A DNA stretch of 56,317 bases, taken from contig NW_019774624.1 of assembly GCF_001039355.2 (NCBI RefSeq), positions 760,926-817,242 on the forward strand, read 5' to 3'. This DNA is from Lingula anatina (Eukaryota > Brachiopoda > Lingulata > Lingulida > Lingulidae). The position numbers were made by a program, and so were the translations under genes. The notes below the pieces were generated by a model, which was not told the DNA's origin, ran no database searches, and worked only from the letters and a program-made list of their open reading frames with translations. Shown here piece after piece: positions 48,360-56,317 of this stretch (position 1 is the stretch's first letter; every line of letters starts with the position of its first letter).

Positions 48360-49140
48360 TTGGATACTAAAGTTTACTGAATTCTGATTTATGAAATATT
48401 GCACGAAAAAAATTTACTGAGAAATTACATTTTCCCCTAAAAAAGTAAGATTGGTGATTGATTAATGTTTAAAGGCCAATTGTGTCAAAGTTTCATCCTC
48501 AAACAGGATCATGCACGGGAAACATAATAATAATTATAGCAATGATAATTTTTATTCATTTTAGCACTTTTTGCAAGTGCTTTTACCTTACAGTTGTACA
48601 ATACAATGTTTATTAACAATATTGCGTGATAGTGGCAAAAATCATCGCTCATTTCATTTTTTTAAATTTCCTTTTGGGCTGAAAGGAAACTAAAGCCAGT
48701 CTTCTCTTTTTAATTTAGTGCATGTTTAATTTATATATTGTATTTGACGTATTACGGTTAACACGGCTACCTTTAGAGGAAACCCCACGGGATAAACATG
48801 TAGCATAAGACTTGAATAATGTAGAGAGTCGTTGGTATTGTAACTTATCAATATAGCATCACCATTGTATTAAAGCCCATCTACTTTGAAACAAACTGTA
48901 AATTGATGGTTTGAAGCAAGATATGAGAAACCAGCGATCATGAAAATTTTAAATAAAGTAATTACTAATTTAAATGTCTAGTACAACGAACATTTTCATA
49001 AAATAATGTTTATATAAAGTTAAACGGACGTTACGGGCGAAATTTGAGGTAAAGTTTAAGGATATAAAACATGAATTAGTTCAATAATTCAATATCGATC
49101 GAAATCCTCAGCAATTTCTTATTTTTTATAAAGCTGGGTC
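48360..49140. other. Intergenic, nothing recognised
   Basis: AT-rich sequence downstream of BARX with no supported exon on either strand. Confidence 0.4.
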
Positions 49141-49172
49141 AGCACCCCCATCTGAGTAGGAAACAACGGTTT

Positions 49173-49349
49173 TATCGTTGGGCAATAATAGAAGTATAAA
49201 TATTTTGATGCATCTAGAAAGATCTACATAATAGTTGTTGAATACAGTCCGAGCTTTCGGCCCCTGGGCCTTCTTCGGGGAATATGAACAAAAAGTAAAA
49301 AAACAAACTCCTAGGATGCTTGACGTATGAATCCTATCGTTGGGCAATA
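49173..49349 (-). mobile_element. Small element with hammerhead-like relic, bounded by 15-bp direct repeats
   Basis: The direct repeats TATCGTTGGGCAATA lie at 49173-49187 and 49335-49349. Between them the minus strand has CCGAAGA (hammerhead core with U4 changed to C), a GGCC...GGCC stem II, and GAAAGCTCGGACTG. This resembles the hammerhead-bearing ends of Penelope-like elements. The repeats may be target duplications or ends of terminal repeats. Confidence 0.4.
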
Positions 49350-52150
49350 GACGTTGTCTTCATATCTAAGAACAATGAAAGTAAAAAAAAAACACATCAG
49401 CCATTTACTTTACATTATATTACATGCGAAAACATATAAATTGTTCAAAGTTGCAAAGACGTTTTTATTATTGACTTTTGATTTTTTATTTGTACCTTTG
49501 ATATTCCATTATCCATGACCCCCATACACTGAGAAATAATTAGTTGTGATATTTTTAAAATACCCATTAGTGTTGGATAACAGTCATCACCTCGTCACTA
49601 AAGCCGTTTTATCCACAGAAGAACGTCATGCGATACACTGTAATGTACTGCGTACTGTCCCTTTTCGGGCAAAGCACGAGGCAAAAACACCCAGAATGAG
49701 TCATTGCTACTTTTGCTCAGTTTTAGTTACATTGCTTCAGAAACATCAAGGATACAGAACAAGTTAGTACGTTATCGGGGGATAGGGTAGCTAGATAACT
49801 AAGTAAAGCATTCCCAGCCTCGTCTGACTGGCGCTAAGAGCAGTTGTCTCTCCTGTCTAGTCTGACGTTATCACTGCGGGGGCCAATACGAACAATTAAC
49901 GGTACAAGATGCGATACGTATATTATGTATACATGGCCTTGGCAGCTTGGTTAATTGTACACGGTTCTTAGGTCCGTAGCCAAAACTTGAACATTGAAGG
50001 TTGAAACTTTGACTGCCCGACCGCACCCCTGGTTTGAGGCATAAACTTCAATATTAATCTGAAAAATTGTGACACTAGGCAAGTGCCTAATTTGACCTAG
50101 CTTCCACAACTTTTTTATATTAAATTATGGGAACTTTGGATGTGGAAATTTACAACGTTCCGTAATAAGACAAATAGTTTAATTTATGTGAAGATTTAGT
50201 TAATTATTACCTTTGACTTATTACACTGGTTTTGAGACAAAAGAAAACCTTCACTGAACTTACAGATATATTTATCAAATTTCCAGCAAATGTCAAACTT
50301 CAAACGGATCCTATAGACTTTGCCTCGGTACGTTTTAAAAAGATTCCTAAATTGATTTTAATCGATTGATTCTAATTGTGCTGTGTGACATTGCATATTT
50401 CAAAGTATGGCTCCTTTCAAACCATAAATTCTTCGGAACCAAGCCACAGGGGCTTGCACGTCCATAAATGCTGTACAGGACTATCTTTTCAGTGTTCCCA
50501 AACTAAGGAAACGTTTTCATTCCATCCTTGAATATTTTCGAAATAATGTATGCATTTATTTGAAAGAAATTATACTACACAATCAAAGACAGAGACAGCT
50601 TTCACACACCCATTCACACAATGGAAAACATAATAAATGCAAGCTATATCAAATGGGAGATTCACATTTAAATTCCAAGCGCTATAGACAATCATTTGTC
50701 AGCTTCTGTTCCGGTAGATCTTTGTGTTACATGTACCTCATGTCAAAAAGAACCTTAGTACATGAGAAAATTATAACAATATTATCATCTTCCACTTCAT
50801 ATCAAGACTTTCTACCCTTTCCGCTTTTCTAGACAGCTGCTTTTTGAAGACCGGGTAGGTACAAGAACTAGAAATTAATTTTTTTTATTTTCCAAGTAGT
50901 TTGCAGGTATTCCAAGTTTTATTTTGTCTGCCTAGAGTAAGATATTTCTAAATATGAAGAAGTAATAAACAGTCTGCGACGTTAGCCAATGGTCCGCCAC
51001 CATTGACCAGTGCAATTTCGTGCCGACCAATGGATTGTTCAGGTGTGAATTTACAAGGCCAGTAGATTTTAATTTCATCAAATCATTTAAAAAAAAAAAA
51101 AAAAAAAAAAATTACATAATTTTTCTAAAACATGTAAAAAAATGACACCAATGTATATTCCCACTACTACACGTTTGACCCACCACTGCTGAACCGGTTC
51201 AGGCCGGCCAAGAATCCACTCAGCTGAGCGACTGCCTAAATGAACACGATTGAAAATAACCATTCATCATAATGTTAACTGAAAATTGTGTTATTTTATA
51301 CTTGGTTTAGTTATTCAATAGCAATTAACGTATTGAAGGTGTTAAGCTTATATGTTTTTAACAATTTAGTTTAACTAAAATTACAGGGACTTATAGATCA
51401 ACAGCTCTGCATTACCCACTTCCACTTCATATTGTGTCACTTATTTTGGGGAGAGACAGAAAAAGGAGTCATCTTTCATGAGATATGGCCATTTTAATTG
51501 GTAAAAATGGTTTAATCTGTCAATTTTGTGTGTCTCCATCTTAACATTGCAGTGTAGTATATATTTCTGAAGGACATGGGAGGGTTGAACACATGTCAGT
51601 ACTCGCCCTTGCAGAAAAGATACATGTTGTTGACCAATTTACACAACAGGGCAGATGTCGTTTTGGTCTCCACTCAGCTGCCATAAAACGACACAACTTT
51701 TTAATTTGATTATTACAGATTTTCGCAATTCATTATGCGAGTTGGACCATTGTATTTTTGTGTATTTATAATCTTTGATATTTCAGTTGGTAATTTATGT
51801 AATAAGGATTTAATTAAAATTTTCAAATATTTATACAATAAACAACTAAGATAAATATAAATAACTATGATATAATTAAAGCATTACATGACTTTCTTTT
51901 GTATTTTAATGAAAAGATGAGGATTTATAAATGTTTAAAAAATGAATTAATAAAACAATAGATATGTATTTTGTAGCTATCAATATTCTATGTGTGAATA
52001 TTGAAGAATTTAATATGCGTATAGTATGAATAATAATTTTTTTTATTTATTAAAATTCCTTTCTTTTCATTTTCATCATCAGTTAATTACTAGTATATAC
52101 ATGTATTTATACTCTATTCCATTTTTTTATCGTCTAAGGAATGAAATTTT
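49350..52150. other. Gene-poor downstream region
   Basis: No supported exon. Contains a hairpin CAATGGT-CCGCC-ACCATTG at 50987-51005 and a poly(A) run at about 51090-51111. A GC-richer block lies at 49800-49970. Confidence 0.35.
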
Positions 52151-52163
52151 GGATTTTCCTAGG

Positions 52164-52277
52164 GTACAATTAATCTGCCCAGTACAATTATTAATTTCGA
52201 GAGAATTTTTCAGGCAGTACAATTATTTTGCCAGTACAATTATTTATTTCTAGAAAATTTTCCAGGCGGTACAATTA
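52164..52277 (+). repeat. Short tandem array of GTACAATTA boxes
   Basis: GTACAATTA starts at 52164, 52182, 52217, 52234 and 52269. Spacings 18, 35, 17, 35 show a 52-53-bp unit holding a pair of boxes; TTTTCCAGGC or TTTTTCAGGC precedes each pair after the first. Confidence 0.75.
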
Positions 52278-52299
52278 CTCCGCCAAAACAATTATCATG

Positions 52300-54655
52300 A
52301 ACCCAAAAGTTTCGGAAGATATTTTCAATTTGATTGTTTTTTTTTGTAAGATGTGTAAATCTTACATGATGATTCCAAATATAAAAAGATTTGACAAATC
52401 GAGGTCTTCTTATTATTGGTATTGATGCAATAGGAACAATTGAATTGAAATGAAGTTAAGTCTGACTGAATTTTTTTAGAACCAGTGTCTTTTAATTCGG
52501 ATCAGTAATTTTAAGAACCCCCATATGACTGCCTTAGCTGCTCGAGGAGGCCTGTCAGACAATAAAGCAGATTCCGCTGATTGCACTTAACGAGATCTAA
52601 TAAGTAAGTTAGCAGGATATAAATGCATCCGTTGATTTGCCGATGGGGACAATAATGAGTTAAAATACCAAAATGAAAATTTGAGACATATTGGCTCGAA
52701 GTGTAGACATTAGACTATAATGTGATCATATAACGCCCATGCCCGAAGTTACGCTGAGTGAAACAAAATTGAAATAATTACCAATTTTGCAACATATTAA
52801 CCATTATCCAGAGGTTACACTTCTGGTGCCATGATGCTATTGTTGATCTTTCACGGGACCCGGACGTCGTTAATGTAGAAAATACCAAAACGACTTTTCT
52901 AACCGCTGCCCGGAACAGTTGCACGCAGCAGGAATGACGGGAAAATGGACCGGGAACAACCGACACTGAACTTTGTGGTTGATTAAAGTTGACAGGCAGA
53001 AGAACGTTGTACGGAAAGAGAGATGCAGCACATATCTAATCAAAATACCGAAACAGCAAGTATGGATTCCAGGTGAAATCATTCTTCAAAAAGTACGTGA
53101 GGTGGTTGATGATTGCTATAGTATGCTTTTAAAATGATTCCGCTGTGGCTAGTAATTCATATGAATCCTGATTGCGTTCAATATCCCTGTTGAAGCATCC
53201 TCATCCTCTCGACTGATGTAAGATAAAAAGGCATTGTCCAAAGCCCTTTCTAAAAAAGGACTAGGTGAATAAAATATAAATAGATAAGTCAATAATGATA
53301 ATGTAAATCCAAAAAATAAAGAAAAAGTTTAACTTTATCCAACATTTTAGTTCTTCGTTGCGTCATTAATGTTGATGACAATTTTATCATTAAACATACT
53401 ATTTTTGCAACTGTTTATGGCAAAACATTAAAATATGATAACTTTATGGAAAGATAAATAGTCTAAGTAGCAAGAAATGCCTGAATGATACAGATATTTA
53501 TTTAAAATGTGATTTTAATACACGTGTATAATGTCTCTCTAATTTTTATGTATATAGTGTTCACTCTGATGGATCAGATAGTTAGCATTTAATCTATGAA
53601 ATGGTAGCCAACTTAAATATTGCAGTGTGGATAAATCTGAGTTGTGTTGAATCATTTAACAGTAACACTTAATTCATAATAAGGCCCAAAAGCACCGATC
53701 CTTAAATATGGCTTATCATAAAAACCTTTGGTTGCTATCTTATCAATAACTTGAAAATATATTTTTTGTGGTTTTTAAAATTATTATTATCATTATTATT
53801 GTTAAAATGGAGTAAAAGCGTCCCTGGATTGTACCCGTAAAGTAGAAAATGAAAGGAGAAAAAGATAAAAGAGTAACCTGTACGCCAGCTTTTATATTCC
53901 ATTCATGACATTGACTTCTGTCACGTCCATCGAAATCAATGTTAGATGGAGAACACAATAATGCATCGGGTGAGCATGGCATGGGTGTCCGCGTGTTTCC
54001 GTTTTATTCATTCAATGCAGCTATGATATGTGTTCAAGCTCGATTAAATTGGGTTGTATATCTCAACTACCACAATCTGCAGATTTTGCGTAGACTGTCA
54101 AATCTAAGATTATCATGCCATTATATAGCGTGTCTTTTTCAACTGTACACACAAAGAGGTGGGGCACTCATTCAGCCATGTATGTCATGTATCTATGCAT
54201 CGGAAACAACTGGGCATTAATTATACTCCGAATTCTGTGTCATATTACACAAATACCAAAAATATAATTCGAAGAGATAAAGCAATTATCATTTCTGCGC
54301 CTACATTCAAAGTGCTCCTGTTATTATGCCATACAAATAACAACAGTAGAAATAGGGGAAGATGAAAAAACACTTCCGTATTCTTTTATTTTCACAATTT
54401 CTCTTTATATAACAATACTTCACTTTTGTCCAGTCATAATTCCTTTTTCTTTATTTCATCTGAATACCCTACTTTCCGCCATAACCCAGTGACAATACTG
54501 GAAAAACCCAAAGATTTTAAAGACTTACTGCTTTCTTAAAACACAAAATGTTAACTGATTTATTAACAATATATACATACTACACGAAAAAAATAGTTTA
54601 CAGTGAGAGAAGTGGGAACTTAAATGAAAAAAATTTCTGTTTGGTCAGTTGCTAA
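52300..54655. other. Gene-poor region
   Basis: Several short open frames on both strands (for example about 52780-53080 and 53940-54220) but none with splice sites or recognisable residues. Treated as noncoding. Confidence 0.35.
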
Positions 54656-54663
54656 TGACGTCA
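54656..54663. promoter_or_regulatory. Palindromic CRE site TGACGTCA
   Basis: Full cAMP-response element (CREB/ATF consensus) 106 bp before the ATG of the THAP-like fragment. A (TG)n microsatellite lies between them (about 54689-54712). Confidence 0.5.
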
Positions 54664-54768
54664 TGTGCGTTAGATCTACGGACTGCTGTGTGTGTGTGTG
54701 TGTGTGTGTGTGAGTTGTAATGATAACACATGGACAGTTGACCAAAATCGAGGTGTCATAAAAACAAC

Positions 54769-54885
54769 ATGCCGCAAACTTGTGTTGCAACCGGGTGCCA
54801 TAATCAAGGATACAAAGACGTCAGCTATTTTGCCCTACATTCGGAGATAGCAGCATGTCAATTTTGGATCAATGCATTTAATTAA
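54769..54885 (+). pseudogene. THAP-type zinc-finger N-terminal fragment
   Basis: A 38-codon frame starting MPQTCVATGCHNQGYKDVSY and ending FWINAFN, then stop and a run of A. The start MP..C....C.N, an aromatic-His segment (FALH) and the later W fit the first half of a C2CH THAP domain, a DNA-binding fold shared by cellular THAP proteins and P-element transposases. The second half (C..H, AVPTIF) is missing. It could be a first exon, but no donor is seen; a truncated copy is more likely. Confidence 0.45.
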
Positions 54886-55011
54886 AAAAAAAAAAAAACA
54901 AGCGAAATGTCGAAATATATTTTAACTCTTTATCTTCGTGCACAGTGAAAATTTTAATGTAATTAAACGATAATTGACGCCAGCTTTCAGCCTATTAGTA
55001 TTTCTTTAACA

Positions 55012-55289
55012 GTGGCGGATTTAGAGGGGGGACAGGGGGGAAAGGGGTCCTGATTTCTGAAAAATATATCACACCAATATTCCCCTCTTGAAATTAGAAT
55101 TTTGACTAGCTAAATCATAGTTCTAAACCGTACCAAAGGGCACTGTTTGCTCTCCAAAATACCATTTTTTTGTCGGGGCCGTTGAGCAGGCCCCAAACCC
55201 CACACCAAGGGGGGGATGGTCGGCTTCACATTCGAGGCCTGTCGTTTCGGACCTCCCCCCCTTTAAATAATCCAGGATCCGCCCCTGTC
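55012..55289. mobile_element. MITE with CAGTGGCGGAT ends
   Basis: Begins CAGTGGCGGATTTAGAGGGG and ends with the inverse (GGATCCGCCCCTG), G-rich at the left and C-rich at the right. Related copy near 6480-6840. Noncoding. Confidence 0.75.
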
Positions 55290-55574
55290 CTCGCCCCCTT
55301 CACCTAACCTCAGCAGCTGAAGTTGCAAAAACAACGGCACTATGAGGGTGTTTGAACTTTTTTATCCACGCTTTACTGCAGTAAAATAAACTAAAAAATA
55401 GTTACAAGAGCGAAGTAGCGGTTTGTTTGTTAAAAAGGAATGGGCGACGCACATGAAAATGTCTAGAGAGTTGTTCACAGTAATATTTTTGTTTACAGTA
55501 ATATTTTTGTTTCTCATCCACTTATTATCACAGGTCCTTGCTAACATTTAGCCCCGAAAAATTAAACCACTTAC

Positions 55575-55742
55575 AGGGTCGGATCCAGAGCTATTTACTG
55601 ACAGTCTTCCAAATTATCTTTGTTGATTCATCGTCCAATTTTGACCGTCTTCCAACAGAAAAAATTAGATACCCGTCAATGTTAACTTGAAAGTCTGACC
55701 GTCTTCTGGAAGACCCAGAAGACGGCCTAAATCCGCCCCTGA
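55575..55742. mobile_element. Second, distinct MITE with similar CAGGG(T)CGGATCC ends
   Basis: Starts CAGGGTCGGATCCAGAGC and ends TAAATCCGCCCCTG. The interior has GACCGTCTTCC and GTCTTCTGGAAGAC repeats, unlike the 55012 copy, so only the termini are shared. Confidence 0.6.
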
Positions 55743-55799
55743 CCTACCTCAACCACAACACAAATGTCACCTTTAATGAAGATGAATTAGTATAGTTGT

Positions 55800-55846
55800 A
55801 TTTATTTATTTATTTATTCATTTATTTATTTATTTATTTATTTATC
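55800..55846. repeat. (TTTA)n microsatellite
   Basis: About a dozen TTTA units, with a single interruption (TTCA). Confidence 0.9.
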
Positions 55847-56317
55847 ATTTTGCAGAAAGTAGACTTTGACAGTAAAAGAATTTGACAATATTCCACACAT
55901 AATGCAAAAATATTTATTCTGCCTTCTTCCACGCACATACTGGGGTACAAAGTTGTACTAATTTTGAAATGACCCATGCGCTACATATTTCTTTACTTGG
56001 ATCTGTTTTGAAATTGGTTTCTTTCCTTAAATTCTTCTTTTAACGAAATAGTTTGTAATCTAGAGTGTCGTATTAGACATGCTGAAGGGTTCAGGAAGAG
56101 AACTAGGTTTGGAAACTGGCTGTACATATTGTCTTGAAATATTTTGTAAGTTAATTATTATCCTAACAAGTTAATTGTCATTTAATTTTCCCTTGGTTCA
56201 CTGTCAATCACCTTGATTTTTTATCGATTATAGAACCACATGATACTTTATGTCCGGATTGTTCCTCATGGTGACTTGCTGTCTCTATTGTGAATAGGTG
56301 GGGGGGGGGGGGGGGGA
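55847..56317. other. Window end, nothing recognised
   Basis: AT-rich, ends in a poly(G) tract of about 18 bases (56299-56316). No exon supported. Confidence 0.4.

Noticed and set aside
51190-51215. GGTTCAGGCC resembling a tRNA B box
   Set aside because: No A box or cloverleaf around it.

Overview
This is a window of an AT-rich animal nuclear genome: genes are split by GT-AG introns, microsatellites and decayed transposons are abundant, and there is one run of Ns. The protein set (FBXO31, PFDN2, PROSER3, a BARX homeobox gene, acyl-ACP-thioesterase-like hotdog proteins) and the repeat families suggest a marine invertebrate, most likely a spiralian such as a mollusc. That taxonomic call is an inference. 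There is no CRISPR array, no convincing tRNA or rRNA gene and no prokaryotic operon.

Left part (1-26.7 kb) is gene-dense. The last two coding exons of an FBXO31-like F-box gene (+, 1-940) lie tail to tail with a complete three-exon prefoldin subunit 2 gene (-, 1946-7248). PFDN2 is head to head with a 13-exon PROSER3 gene (+, 7395-26709); only 146 bp separate the two start codons, and this stretch looks like a bidirectional promoter (ATGGCGGAAG motif, upstream ORF). The 9.3-kb sixth intron of PROSER3 carries two tandem paralogous genes on the opposite strand, encoding double-hotdog thioesterase-like proteins (13651-15378 and 18301-20295), plus a cluster of MITEs. Two PROSER3 exon borders have been amplified into minisatellites: the acceptor of exon 7 (42-bp unit) and the donor of exon 9 (50-58-bp unit).

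Middle part (26.7-44.2 kb) is gene-poor and probably regulatory for the downstream homeobox gene. It holds a few isolated, well-spliced but unidentified exons (+ 31292-31505; - 34873-35133; - 35534-35696), a LINE relic, a complete hammerhead ribozyme motif (36270-36306) with a second hammerhead-like motif facing it, an inverted-repeat transposon (about 39.07-39.45 kb), and a 1.28-kb sequence present on both sides of a 649-N gap, which looks like an unmerged assembly overlap.

Right part (44.2-56.3 kb) holds a complete four-exon BARX homeobox transcription factor gene (+, 44180-48238) with an eh1 repressor motif, a homeodomain and a poly(A) signal, followed by about 8 kb with no clear gene except a short THAP-like N-terminal fragment (54769-54885), MITEs with CAGTGGCGGAT ends and simple repeats.

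The genes do not form one pathway. The FBXO31-PFDN2-PROSER3 block is housekeeping/ciliary-type; the thioesterase pair would be lipid metabolism; BARX is a developmental regulator in its own regulatory domain. Exon coordinates below come from reading frames, GT-AG sites and phase consistency by eye; none has been checked against RNA or database searches.
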